A DNA stretch of 64,000 nt from Ruminococcus sp. (GTDB lineage: Bacteria > Bacillota > Clostridia > Oscillospirales > Ruminococcaceae): the NCBI GenBank assembly GCA_017516465.1, contig JAFXCR010000055.1, positions 16,205 to 80,204 on the forward strand, written 5' to 3'. Positions 43,616-53,100 of this stretch are shown here, in pieces; within the stretch, counting starts at the first letter, position 1, and each line of letters opens with the position of its first letter. Made by a program: the position numbers and the translations under genes. The notes below the pieces were generated by a model. It had not been told where the DNA came from and ran no database searches. It worked only from the letters and a program-made list of their open reading frames with translations.

Positions 43616-45840
43616 TTTGTATCACCGAGTTCCTTAGCTGGTTTTCCGGCTGCCGGTACTGACTTTGAACGATATTTCTCAAGGTTTTCACGATCTTCAT
43701 CTATGACTGAAACAGCGGAGGCAAGAACCGCTTTCTTGCGAAGATTCATTACCTGAACGCCCTGTGAATCCCTTGTAGCCTTCGGCAGAAGCAGTGCCGT
43801 ATTGAACATAAGTGTATGACCGCTGGAACTTCTGAGCAGGATATCGCAGTCCTCCTCAATGAAAACCGCAGCCACAAGCGGCGATTTTTCAGAGTATGCG
43901 TTTGCAAGCTTACGGCGGTTTGTTTTTGTTTCATACGATTTCAGCGGAACTTTTGCCGCCTTTCCGTTTTCATAGAAATACAGGATATATCCGCTGTAAT
44001 CTGTTGTTATAATCAGCGTTTTGAGATTTTCTCCATCATCAAAACCAAGCTTTGCCGGAACGTAATCTCCCATAAGACTTGCCTTTGTATCATCAAATGC
44101 ACTCGCTTTTGTCTTATACGCCTGTGCCTTATCCGACAGGAATATAAGCTCTGTTTTATTTGAGGCTTCAAAGCTCTGGGAAATAAAATCGCCGTCTTTG
44201 AGCTTATGTTCTTTACTCATTCTGAGCGACTGCGGAGTGATTTTCTTGAAATATCCGCCGTCAGTTACAAAAAGATTTACCTGATAATCAGGTGTATCGT
44301 CTATCTGCTGTTCATCCTCTACGTCAGACTGATAATAGAACATAGTCTTTCTTGGCTGAGCGTAATTTTTGATTACACGACGAAGCTCGTCAATGATTAT
44401 TTTTCTTATCTTCTTCTTGTCACGAAGGATTTCTTCCATTTCAGCAATATCTTTTTTAAGCTGATCTACTTCCTCGATACGACGGAGAATATACTGTCTG
44501 TTGATATTTCGCAGTTTGATTTCCGCTACATATTCAGCCTGTATTTCATCAATTCCAAAGCCGATCATAAGGTTCGGAACAACGTCAGCTTCACTTTCAG
44601 TCTCACGGATTATATGGATAGCTTTGTCGATATCAAGAAGTATCTTTGAGAGAGCTTCCAGCAGATGAAGCTTTTCTTTCTTTTTCTGGAGTTCATAATA
44701 TGTTCTTCGCTGAACACACTCTTCACGGAAGGCTGTCCATTCTGTGAGAATTTCACGGACACCCATAACCTTCGGAGTTCCCGCAATAAGAATATTGAAA
44801 TTGCATGGATAGCTGTCCTGAAGTGGAGTCAGACGGTAAAGCTTCTGCATGAGCTTGTCGGGATCTGTCCCCTTTTTAAGATCTATTGCAATTTTCAGAC
44901 CGTCGATATCTGTTTCGTCACGTATGTATGATACTTCACGGATTTTTCCCTGTTTAACAAGATCAACGATTTTATCAACGATAGCTTCAATTGTCGTAGT
45001 ATAGGGAATCTGAGTGATCTCAAGGCAATTTGCGGACTTATCATAGTTGTATTTTGAACGTACTTTTATGCTTCCCCTGCCCGTATCAAAGACTTTTTTA
45101 AGCTCGTTTTCATCATAGAGCATGAGTCCTCCGCCGGGGAAATCAGGTCCTTTAAGTGTGCTGAGGATATCGTGATCCGGATTTTTCATTAGTGCAATTG
45201 TAGTTTCGCAGACTTCTTCAAGATTAAACGGACATACATTGCTTGCCATTGATACAGCAATTCCGGTGTTTGAATTTACAAGAACTGACGGAAAAGCAAC
45301 CGGAAGAAGCGTGGGTTCCTGCATGGTATTGTCATAGTTCGGAACAAAATCCACGGTATCGCTGTCGATATCACGAAATAGTTCGGCACATATTTTTTCA
45401 AGTTTTACTTCGGTATATCGTGCCGCAGCATAGTGCATCTTGCTTGAATACTGTTTTCCGAAGTTTCCCTTTGAGTCTACAAATGGATGAAGGAGAGCCT
45501 CATTTCCACGGGTAAGACGGACAAGTGTTTCGTATATAGCCTGATCACCGTGAGGATTGAGCTTCATTGTTTCGCCGACAACATTTGCAGATTTTGATCT
45601 TTCCTTGTCGGGATTAAGCAGTCCACGTTTATACATCATGTATAAAAGTTTTCGGTGCGACGGTTTGAAGCCGTCTATTTCCGGAAGTGCTCTTGATATA
45701 ATAACGCTCATCGCATAAGGCATATAATTCTTTTTCAACGTATCAGAAATACTTTCATTTACGATACTTCCTGAGCCTTCTATATATGCTTCATGCTTAT
45801 AAGCGGATTTTTTAGGTGTGGATTCTTTTTTTCTTGCCAT
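43600..45840 (-). CDS. parC: Type IIA topoisomerase subunit A (ParC/GyrA-like)
   Basis: 746 residues. The winged-helix and catalytic tyrosine appear in KMHYAAARYTEVKLEKI; ISRALPEIDGFKPSHRKLLYMM is the usual PExxDGLKPxxRRxxY block. The C-terminal beta-pinwheel is present, but the GyrA box is not, so the pair fits topoisomerase IV (decatenation) better than gyrase. It is shorter than E. coli GyrA and close to ParC length. 37 bases after the B subunit gene. Confidence 0.88.
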   Translation of the reverse strand: MARKKESTPKKSAYKHEAYIEGSGSIVNESISDTLKKNYMPYAMSVIISRALPEIDGFKPSHRKLLYMMYKRGLLNPDKERSKSANVVGETMKLNPHGDQAIYETLVRLTRGNEALLHPFVDSKGNFGKQYSSKMHYAAARYTEVKLEKICAELFRDIDSDTVDFVPNYDNTMQEPTLLPVAFPSVLVNSNTGIAVSMASNVCPFNLEEVCETTIALMKNPDHDILSTLKGPDFPGGGLMLYDENELKKVFDTGRGSIKVRSKYNYDKSANCLEITQIPYTTTIEAIVDKIVDLVKQGKIREVSYIRDETDIDGLKIAIDLKKGTDPDKLMQKLYRLTPLQDSYPCNFNILIAGTPKVMGVREILTEWTAFREECVQRRTYYELQKKKEKLHLLEALSKILLDIDKAIHIIRETESEADVVPNLMIGFGIDEIQAEYVAEIKLRNINRQYILRRIEEVDQLKKDIAEMEEILRDKKKIRKIIIDELRRVIKNYAQPRKTMFYYQSDVEDEQQIDDTPDYQVNLFVTDGGYFKKITPQSLRMSKEHKLKDGDFISQSFEASNKTELIFLSDKAQAYKTKASAFDDTKASLMGDYVPAKLGFDDGENLKTLIITTDYSGYILYFYENGKAAKVPLKSYETKTNRRKLANAYSEKSPLVAAVFIEEDCDILLRSSSGHTLMFNTALLLPKATRDSQGVQVMNLRKKAVLASAVSVIDEDRENLEKYRSKSVPAAGKPAKELGDTNQLTL

Positions 45841-45877
45841 TTTTTAAACCTCTGTATAAAATCTGAGTATAGGTTAA

Positions 45878-47857
45878 TCAGCTTATGTCTGCCAGTTCGA
45901 GATAATCTGAACCGTACTGTGAAATATAATCTTTACGTCCCTGAAGATCATCTCCGAGAAGCATTTCAAATACATCTGCTGATTCACGGATATCTTCCGC
46001 TGAAACTTTGATAAGACGGCGTGTTTCGGGATTCATAGTTGTAAGGCTCATCATGTCAGGTTCGTTTTCACCAAGACCTTTTGAACGCTGTATGGTATGC
46101 TTTTTATCGCCGATGAGATTGAGTATACGCTGTTTTTCCTGTTCAGTATAAGCAAAATAAGTTTTTTCCTTAGTATTTATTTCAAAAAGCGGCGATTCTG
46201 CAATATAGACATATCCCTTTTCGATGAGTGTTGGAGTAAGACGATACAGCATCGTAAGAATCAGGGTTCTGATCTGGAAACCGTCAACATCTGCATCGGT
46301 ACATATAACGATTTTGCTCCAGCGGAAATTGTCAATATTAAAGGTTGATAGATCTTTATTTGCCTTTGTATTTACCTCTACACCACAGCCAAGAACCTTT
46401 ATTAGATCGGTAATTATCTCGCTTTTGAATATCTTTGTATATTCAGCTTTAAGGCAGTTGAGTATCTTTCCTCGAACGGGAATTATAGCCTGAAATTCGG
46501 CGTCTCGTGCAAGCTTTACTGAACCTAAAGCTGAATCACCCTCAACGATGTATATCTCTCGGCGTGATACATCCTTAGTTCGGCAGTCTACGAATTTTTC
46601 TACCATATTTGAGAGATCAATTGTTCCTGAAAGCTTCTTTTTCATATTAAGACGAGTTTTTTCAGCGTTCTCACGGCTTCGCTTATTAAGGAGAACCTGT
46701 TCTGATATACGCTTTGCCTCATCCGGATTTTCCATGAAATATACTTCAAGCTGATGCTTAAGAAAATCAGTCATTGCTTCATAGATAAACTTGTTCGTGA
46801 TTGCTTTTTTTGTCTGATTTTCGTATGATGTTTGTGTTGAAAAAGATGACGAAACTATAACAAGACATTCCTCAACATCAACAAATGTGATCTTTGCTTC
46901 GTTTTTCTGATATCCGTTCACTGACTTGATATAGGTGTCAAGCTGAGATACGAATGCCTGTTTTACGGCTTTTTCCGGCGAACCTCCGTGCTCAAGAAAG
47001 CTGGAGTTATGATAATATTCCGTTAATTTTACTCTGTTTGAGAAAGTCAGTGCAACATCAAGCTTGACTTTGTACTCCGGCTTATCCTCACGGTCACGTC
47101 CACGTCTTTCAGCAGTCCAGTGCTGTATGGATGTCATAGCAGCTTCTCCGGCAACTTCCTTTACATAATCAGTGATGCCGTTTTCGTAAATGAATTCTTC
47201 CTCGTCAAAACTTCCGTTTTCGTTCTCAGTTCGGAAAATAAAGAGGATATTAGGATTTACCACAGCCTGACGTTTAAGTATATCACGGAAGAATTCATCT
47301 GATACCTGTATATCTGTAAATACTTCGAGGTCAGGACGCCAGCGTGTTTTTGTACCCGTCTGTTTTTTCTTGCAGGATTCCTTTTTCAATCCGCCGACAT
47401 TCTCACCTTTTTCAAAATGAAGCTCATACATAAAGCCGTCACGGATAACCTCTACATCCATATATTCAGAAGAAAACTGCGTTGCACAGAGTCCGAGACC
47501 ATTAAGTCCGAGAGAATACTCATAGGATTCATCAGAATCGTCATATTTACCGCCGGCATACAGCTCGCAGTAAACGAGTTCCCAGTTGTATCTCTGTTCG
47601 GAATTATTATAATCTACCGGACAGCCTCGTCCGAAATCATGCACTTCAACATCATTGTTACGGTAGTGTGTGATAATAATCTTGTTTCCGTAGCCTTCTC
47701 GTGCCTCATCTATTGAGTTTGAAATTACTTCAAATATAGAATGCTCGCAGCCGTCAAGACCATCCGAGCCGAAAATAACTGCCGGACGCTTTCTTACTTT
47801 GTCTGCACCCTTCAGCATTGTAATACTTTCGTTGCCGTAATCTTTTTTATTAGCCAT
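45878..47857 (-). CDS. parE: Type IIA topoisomerase subunit B (ParE/GyrB-like), divergent
   Basis: 659 residues from ATG 47857. GHKL ATPase: EVISNSIDEAREG (N-box), VHDFGRGCPVD, SLGLNGLGLCATQF (usual GGLHGVG altered), and QTKKAITNKF. Toprim: IVEGDSALGSVKLARD (usual EGDSAGGSA altered), RGKILNCLKAE and CTDADVDGFQIRTL (usual DADVDGxHI). RSKGLGENEPD is the family motif. It appears to be the clostridial second topoisomerase rather than the main gyrase, since these positions depart from consensus. A minus-strand promoter lies upstream at 47946-47918. Confidence 0.87.
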   Translation of the reverse strand: MANKKDYGNESITMLKGADKVRKRPAVIFGSDGLDGCEHSIFEVISNSIDEAREGYGNKIIITHYRNNDVEVHDFGRGCPVDYNNSEQRYNWELVYCELYAGGKYDDSDESYEYSLGLNGLGLCATQFSSEYMDVEVIRDGFMYELHFEKGENVGGLKKESCKKKQTGTKTRWRPDLEVFTDIQVSDEFFRDILKRQAVVNPNILFIFRTENENGSFDEEEFIYENGITDYVKEVAGEAAMTSIQHWTAERRGRDREDKPEYKVKLDVALTFSNRVKLTEYYHNSSFLEHGGSPEKAVKQAFVSQLDTYIKSVNGYQKNEAKITFVDVEECLVIVSSSFSTQTSYENQTKKAITNKFIYEAMTDFLKHQLEVYFMENPDEAKRISEQVLLNKRSRENAEKTRLNMKKKLSGTIDLSNMVEKFVDCRTKDVSRREIYIVEGDSALGSVKLARDAEFQAIIPVRGKILNCLKAEYTKIFKSEIITDLIKVLGCGVEVNTKANKDLSTFNIDNFRWSKIVICTDADVDGFQIRTLILTMLYRLTPTLIEKGYVYIAESPLFEINTKEKTYFAYTEQEKQRILNLIGDKKHTIQRSKGLGENEPDMMSLTTMNPETRRLIKVSAEDIRESADVFEMLLGDDLQGRKDYISQYGSDYLELADIS

Positions 47858-47917
47858 TTGATCTCTGCCTTTCACTGAAAAACGTCTGGTAGAACGTTAT
47901 TTTTAAACATCATTTTT

Positions 47918-47946
47918 ATTTTATCACATTATAAAATATATTTCAA
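47918..47946 (-). promoter_or_regulatory. Promoter of parE-parC
   Basis: Minus strand TTGAAA (47946-47941), 17 bases, TAAAAT (47923-47918). Confidence 0.6.
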
Positions 47947-47950
47947 GAGT

Positions 47951-47997
47951 TTTTTGTTTTAACAAAAGTGTAATACTGTTTGTCAATGGTGTGAGAC
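47951..47997. repeat. Solo repeat resembling the end of the IS at 62017
   Basis: Aligns with 61998-62041: both contain TTTTGTT..AACAAAA and then TTTGTCAATGxTGTGAGAC, the terminal sequence of the IS481-like copies. Additionally, 47952-47975 is the exact reverse complement of 61991-62014. It is either a decayed IS end or a short palindromic repeat. Confidence 0.6.
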
Positions 47998-48037
47998 AAA
48001 CCAACACTGTTGCATTTTTAACAAGTCGTGTAATTAC

Positions 48038-48066
48038 TTGACCTTTAATAGAAAATACTGTATAAT
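48038..48066 (+). promoter_or_regulatory. Promoter of the SpoU-like gene
   Basis: TTGACC (48038-48043), 17 bases, TATAAT (48061-48066). Confidence 0.75.
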
Positions 48067-48119
48067 TTATATTGCTGCACTTGATATAATGCGAAAATCT
48101 TGATGAAAAAGGAGTAATC

Positions 48120-48935
48120 ATGTCAAATATAATTGAAGTAACTGACCTTTCTGCAAAAGAGCTGAGTATATATTCGGAAACATCTGAAATACAGCTTCTT
48201 CGTTATTATGAACCTAAACCCGGAATTTTTATTGCAGAAAGTCCGAAAGTTATCCGTCGTGCTCTTGATGCAGGATATGAACCTGTTTCTCTGCTTATTG
48301 AAAGAAAATATATTTCCGGACAAGCTAAAGATATTATAGAACGATGCGGAGATATCCCTGTATATACAGCAGATTCTGATGTTCTTACGTCTATTACGGG
48401 ATTCCGCCTGACTCAGGGAGTGCTCTGTGCAATGAGAAGAAACTCCATGAACGATGCAGCCGGAATATGCCGCACTGCTTCACGCATTGCTGTTTTAGAG
48501 GATATAATGAACCAGACTAATGTCGGAGCTATTTTCCGTTCTGCCGCAGCACTGGGATTTGATGCTGTTCTCCTGACAGACGGATGCAGCGATCCTTTAT
48601 ATCGTCGTTCTGTAAGAGTGAGCATGGGGACTGTTTTTCAGATTCCGTGGGCATATCTTGGAAATTCATCAGAAAACTATATAGAATCCCTCAAACAATA
48701 TGGCTTCTGTACTGCTGCAATGGCTCTGACAGATGATTCAGTCGGCATAGATCACCCTGAACTCGGCAGAAAGGACAAGCTTGCTGTTATACTTGGAACT
48801 GAAGGCGAAGGACTGAAACATCAGACAATAGACGCCTGTGACTACACTGTAAAGATACCCATGTATCACGGCGTAGATTCGCTTAATGTTGCGGCTGCAA
48901 GTGCCGTTGCATTCTGGCAGCTAAGAAAGCAATAA
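48120..48935 (+). CDS. TrmH/SpoU-family RNA 2'-O-methyltransferase
   Basis: 271 residues. An N-terminal substrate-binding domain (FIAESPKVIRRALDAGYEPVSLLIE) precedes the SPOUT knot: VLEDIMNQTNVGAIFRSAAALGFDAVLL (motif 1), SVRVSMGTVFQIPW, VILGTEGEGL (motif 2) and KIPMYHGVDSLNVAAASAVAFW (motif 3). Methylates a ribose in rRNA or tRNA. GGAG seven bases before ATG. The permease gene starts 15 bases later. Confidence 0.93.
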   Translation: MSNIIEVTDLSAKELSIYSETSEIQLLRYYEPKPGIFIAESPKVIRRALDAGYEPVSLLIERKYISGQAKDIIERCGDIPVYTADSDVLTSITGFRLTQGVLCAMRRNSMNDAAGICRTASRIAVLEDIMNQTNVGAIFRSAAALGFDAVLLTDGCSDPLYRRSVRVSMGTVFQIPWAYLGNSSENYIESLKQYGFCTAAMALTDDSVGIDHPELGRKDKLAVILGTEGEGLKHQTIDACDYTVKIPMYHGVDSLNVAAASAVAFWQLRKQ

Positions 48936-48950
48936 AAGGTGGTATTTAAC

Positions 48951-50063
48951 TTGATATATGGAATAGTAAAATTCTGTAAATCTCAGCCGGTAATGATTGT
49001 CGCTTTTTTTGCAGCTCTCATAACTGTATTTATCGTTCCTCCGGACGCTGAATATCTGACATACTGCAACAGAACTGTACTCATACAGCTTTTCTGCCTC
49101 ATGACAGCCGTTGCCGGATTCCGCACTATCGGACTTTTTGAAAATATTACGCAGTTTCTTCTCAGACGTGCCGGAAATCTCCGGAGACTGGGAATGATTT
49201 TCACAGTAATATGTTTTTTCACTTCAATGCTTGTTACAAATGATGTTGCATTGCTGACATTTGTTCCGCTTACGCTTCTTGTATACAGCCGCATTACCGA
49301 TGAAAAAAGCCGTATCTATACGATCGTTCTCGAAACTGCCGCTGCTAATCTCGGAAGCATGATAACTCCTTTCGGAAATCCCCAGAATCTTTATATTTAC
49401 GAAAAATATGGACTTACTGCATCCGATTTTTTCCGGACAATGCTCCCGTCAGGAATTCTCAGCCTTATCATTCTGCTTCTGCTTTGCATGCTTCTTACCA
49501 AAACAGAATGTACAGCTCAGGGACTTGAAAAGAAGTCTGTTTCAAAAATTCATTTTTTGGCATATACCGTGCTTTTTGCCATTTGTCTTTTAACAGTATT
49601 CCGTGCGGTGCCAGACTGGGTTTGCCTTATTATTGCAGTTGCAGCGGCACTTATACTTGACCGCAAGCTTCTGCTTAAAGTAGATTACATACTTCTTGCA
49701 ACTTTTGTATTCTTCTTTGTTTTTGTCGGAAATATCGGCAGAATAGAAGCAGTCAGAGACTTTTTTGATAACATTCTTCAGGGACGTGAATTAGTTGTAT
49801 CAACGCTTCTTTCACAGGTCATAAGTAACGTTCCGGCGGCTGTAATGCTGTCTGGCTTCACAGATAATGGTACTTCTCTCCTTCTTGGAGTAAATCTTGG
49901 CGGTCTTGGCACGATAATTGCTTCTCTGGCAAGTCTTATTTCCTTCCAGTATTACAGAAAATCAGAAAATGCACATTCCGGACGCTATATGCTCGTATTT
50001 TCTGCCGTAAATTTCGGTATGCTTGCAATTCTGCTACCTTTAGCAATATTCAGTATTATTTAG
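48951..50063 (+). CDS. ArsB/NhaD-superfamily ion permease
   Basis: 370 residues, about 10 helices. LVTNDVALLTFVPLTLLVY and AANLGSMITPFGNPQNLYIY match the ArsB/NhaD/CitM superfamily motif (TNDvAlLxxtPl...nxGgxxTPiGNPqN), and QVISNVPAAVMLSGFT the second half. Substrate unknown; anion or sodium/proton exchange is plausible. Start taken as TTG 48951, eight bases after AGGTGG, although GTG 48939 is also in frame. Confidence 0.8.
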   Translation: MIYGIVKFCKSQPVMIVAFFAALITVFIVPPDAEYLTYCNRTVLIQLFCLMTAVAGFRTIGLFENITQFLLRRAGNLRRLGMIFTVICFFTSMLVTNDVALLTFVPLTLLVYSRITDEKSRIYTIVLETAAANLGSMITPFGNPQNLYIYEKYGLTASDFFRTMLPSGILSLIILLLLCMLLTKTECTAQGLEKKSVSKIHFLAYTVLFAICLLTVFRAVPDWVCLIIAVAAALILDRKLLLKVDYILLATFVFFFVFVGNIGRIEAVRDFFDNILQGRELVVSTLLSQVISNVPAAVMLSGFTDNGTSLLLGVNLGGLGTIIASLASLISFQYYRKSENAHSGRYMLVFSAVNFGMLAILLPLAIFSII

Positions 50064-50081
50064 TCTTTCTGAGGTGATATG

Positions 50082-52640
50082 ATGAGAAAAATTACAATTG
50101 GAATAACTGCTCATGTCGATTCAGGAAAGACTACTCTTGCTGAAGCTATACTCTACAAAAGCGGAATGATAAGAAGCATCGGACGTGTTGACAACGGAAA
50201 TTCTGCTCTTGACACAAATAATATTGAAAGAAGCCGTGGAATTACCATATTTGCTCATCAGGCTGAATTCACAGTTGAAGATACTCATTTTTTTCTGCTC
50301 GATACTCCCGGTCACGCTGATTTTTCTTCTGAAACAGAACGTACAATGCCTGTTCTTGATTATGCAGTCCTTGTTATCAGCGGAACAGACGGCGTTCAGA
50401 GCCATACATCAACACTTTGGAAACTGCTCCGGAAATATGATGTTCCTGTGTTTATCTTCGTGAATAAAATGGATATTACCGGTGCAGAAAAAGAAGTTGT
50501 ACTTGATAATCTGAGGCAAAGGCTTTCTGACAGATGCGTTGATTTCTCTGGTGATAATAGTCAGATACACGAAAATGCCGCCGCTTGTTCAGAAGAACTT
50601 ATGGAAAAATATTTTGATAACGGTTTATTGACTGATTCAGAAATAGCTAAAGCAATCTCTGAAAGAATGATATTCCCCTGCTGTTTTGGTTCGGCTCTGA
50701 AAATGAACGGCATTGAGGAGTTTCTCTCTGTTCTTGGAAGATTTACTATCGAACCGACTCGCAAAGATGATTTCGGAGCACAGATATACAAAATTTCTTA
50801 TGATGCAAAGGGCAACAGACTTACTCATATGAAAATAATCGGCGGTCAGTTGAAACCCCGTGGAGAAGTTACATTCAGAAACGAAAAAGACGAGGAAATA
50901 ACAGAAAAAATAAGCTCTATACGTTTTTACTCCGGAGAAAAATTCCGGACAGCTGATTCTGCTTCTGCCGGCGAGATATGTACTGTAACTGGATTGAATT
51001 TCTCTCATGCCGGACAAGGAATTGGATGTGCCGAAAATAATACCGGCTCACTTATGGAACCGGTAATGACTTATCGCATTTTAATTCCGGATAATAAAAA
51101 TATCAATGATGTTCTTAATGATATGAAGCGTCTTGAAGATGAAGATCCTCAGCTCCATATCATCTGGAACGATCAGCTTCGTGAAATTCACATACAGCTT
51201 ATGGGAGCAATACAGCTTGAAGTACTTACACAGCTGATACAGCAGAGGTTCGGTTATGATGTAAAATTTTCTGACGGTGCTGTTGCCTATAAAGAAACTA
51301 TCAGAAATATCGTTGAGGGTGTTGGACATTATGAACCTCTGCGCCATTATGCGGAAGTTCATCTTCTTATGGAACCGCTTGAAAGAGGTGCGGGACTTCA
51401 GTTCGATACAACCTGCTCTCAGGATTTTCTCGATCTTAACTGGCAAAGACTTATACTTACACATTTACAGGAAAAAACTCATATCGGAGCACTTACCGGC
51501 TCCCCTGTTACGGATATGAAAATAACCCTTGTTTCCGGAAAAGCTCACCTTAAACATACTGAGGGCGGAGATTTCAGACAGGCAACTTATCGTGCTGTTC
51601 GTCAGGGACTCAGACAGGCTGAAAGTATTCTCCTTGAACCATGTTATGAGTATGAACTGGAAATTCCTACCGAATGCGTCGGACGTTCAATTGCTGATCT
51701 TCAGCATATGTCGGCAGATTTCGATACGCCGGAAACAATAGGTGAAATGTCGCTGATAAAAGGTATTGCTCCTGTTTCTGAAATGAACAGCTATCAGTCT
51801 GAGATTATCAGCTATACCCGTGGAAAAGGTCGTCTTAGCCTTTCACTTGGCGGATACAGAGAATGTCACAACGCTGATGAGATTATTCAGGCTATCGGCT
51901 ATGACTGCGACAGCGATATTGAGAACAGTGCAGATTCTGTTTTCTGTTCGCATGGTGCCGGTTTTATTGTCAAATGGGACGAAGCTCCTGATATGATGCA
52001 TCTCCCCTCTTGTCTTGAAGTTCAGAAAGAAGTGGAGATTCCAAGAGAAAAAAGCAGAAAATTTGCAGTTTCGGACGAAGAACTGATGGAGATTTTTCAA
52101 AGAACATATGGTAAACTGAAAACAGATCCAAGACGTGCTTTCAAGAAAACAAAAGCAGTTACGCTGGAAAGCAAGCCAGTAAAACTGCCGGATCTCAGTC
52201 TGCCGGCTTATCTCCTCGTAGACGGATACAATATAATTTTTGCGTGGGATGAACTTAAAAAAATAGCCACTGAAAATCTTGATGCTGCAAGAAATGAGCT
52301 TATCAACATGATGTGTAACTATCAGGGTTACGATGGAAGTGAGCTTATTCTCGTTTTTGATGCCTATAAAGTAAAAGGAAAGCATCGTGAAGTTGAAAAA
52401 TATCTCAATATAAATATTGTGTACACAAAGGAATCTGAAACGGCAGATACCTATATTGAACGTGTAAGCCACGAGCTTTCACGCAAGCATCGTGTACGAG
52501 TTGCAACTTCTGATGGTCCTGAACAAATGATAATCTTCGGAAACGGAGCAATGAGAATATCAGCAGAGGAATTTCATAAACGATATATCTTCGCTGAACG
52601 TGAGATAAAAGAATATATTGATACGATAAATTTAAAGTAA
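50082..52640 (+). CDS. TetM-like ribosomal-protection GTPase fused to a YacP/Rae1-type NYN endonuclease
   Basis: 852 residues. Domains 1-5 of an EF-G paralogue fill about 1-660: P-loop AHVDSGKTTL, switch I RSRGITIF, G3 DTPGHADF, G4 NKMD; the later GRLSLSLGGYRE-type stretch is domain V. Then an approximately 45-residue linker leads to about 705-852, a NYN/PIN-like domain nearly identical in motif order to B. subtilis Rae1 (YacP): LLVDGYNIIFAWDEL, AARNELINMM, LILVFDAYKVKG, KESETADTYIE, VRVATSDGPEQ, FGNGAMRISAEEF. Rae1 cuts mRNA in the ribosomal A site, the place where TetM-type factors bind. Start taken at 50082 with GAGGTG upstream (ATG 50079 also in frame). Confidence 0.87.
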   Translation: MRKITIGITAHVDSGKTTLAEAILYKSGMIRSIGRVDNGNSALDTNNIERSRGITIFAHQAEFTVEDTHFFLLDTPGHADFSSETERTMPVLDYAVLVISGTDGVQSHTSTLWKLLRKYDVPVFIFVNKMDITGAEKEVVLDNLRQRLSDRCVDFSGDNSQIHENAAACSEELMEKYFDNGLLTDSEIAKAISERMIFPCCFGSALKMNGIEEFLSVLGRFTIEPTRKDDFGAQIYKISYDAKGNRLTHMKIIGGQLKPRGEVTFRNEKDEEITEKISSIRFYSGEKFRTADSASAGEICTVTGLNFSHAGQGIGCAENNTGSLMEPVMTYRILIPDNKNINDVLNDMKRLEDEDPQLHIIWNDQLREIHIQLMGAIQLEVLTQLIQQRFGYDVKFSDGAVAYKETIRNIVEGVGHYEPLRHYAEVHLLMEPLERGAGLQFDTTCSQDFLDLNWQRLILTHLQEKTHIGALTGSPVTDMKITLVSGKAHLKHTEGGDFRQATYRAVRQGLRQAESILLEPCYEYELEIPTECVGRSIADLQHMSADFDTPETIGEMSLIKGIAPVSEMNSYQSEIISYTRGKGRLSLSLGGYRECHNADEIIQAIGYDCDSDIENSADSVFCSHGAGFIVKWDEAPDMMHLPSCLEVQKEVEIPREKSRKFAVSDEELMEIFQRTYGKLKTDPRRAFKKTKAVTLESKPVKLPDLSLPAYLLVDGYNIIFAWDELKKIATENLDAARNELINMMCNYQGYDGSELILVFDAYKVKGKHREVEKYLNINIVYTKESETADTYIERVSHELSRKHRVRVATSDGPEQMIIFGNGAMRISAEEFHKRYIFAEREIKEYIDTINLK

Positions 52641-52652
52641 AAGAATAAAGAA

Positions 52653-53001
52653 TTTAAGGAAAGCTTTAATGTAATCGGAAGGAGACTTTCAGTTAAACGG
52701 ACGCATATGGAAATTGTTGTATTTTCTGCTGTGAACAGCTAATTGCTTTTTGAAATCATTAAATGAATAGAACTTGTGAGTAGCGTAAAAGTCTTCATTA
52801 TCTTTGCGATGAGAACGCTCAACCTTTCCGTTATACCGAGGAGTATACGGCTTGACGGCGAGTAGTTATTTGTATTATAGTATTCATGGCGGATCAGCTA
52901 ACCTCCTGTTGCTTTTATTCTCGCAACTTAACTGTAACACAGGTCTATGCTGCTCCGCTGCCTTTTTTTGTTAATTGTCTCATATCTATTGTAATCCTAC
53001 A
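52653..53001 (-). mobile_element. Internally deleted copy of the IS at 62926
   Basis: The minus strand carries the left end, leader and first codons of the transposase (to Gln-Ala), then jumps to the C-terminal KPYTPRYNGKVERSH part; relative to the full copy 692 bases (63079-63770) are missing, with CC at both break points. The right end of the element is cut off near 52653, 12 bases after the stop of the GTPase-nuclease gene. About 97% identical in its first 155 bases to the copy at 62926, so the loss is recent. Confidence 0.85.
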
Positions 53002-53030
53002 ATTGCTCTGTTTTTTAATTATATGGACGC

Positions 53031-53059
53031 TTGACTTTAATTATATGCTATGTTATAAT
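53031..53059 (+). promoter_or_regulatory. Promoter of the nucleosidase-dockerin operon
   Basis: TTGACT (53031-53036), 17 bases, TATAAT (53054-53059), just outside the IS remnant. Confidence 0.75.
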
Positions 53060-53100
53060 TTATTTAAACTTTAATTGTCATTTGATAAGGAGCTTTAATT

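Noticed and set aside
50082-52640. Acquired tetracycline-resistance gene tetM/tetO
   Set aside because: The C-terminal Rae1-type nuclease and the divergent GTPase part argue for a chromosomal translation factor; flanking codon use does not differ.
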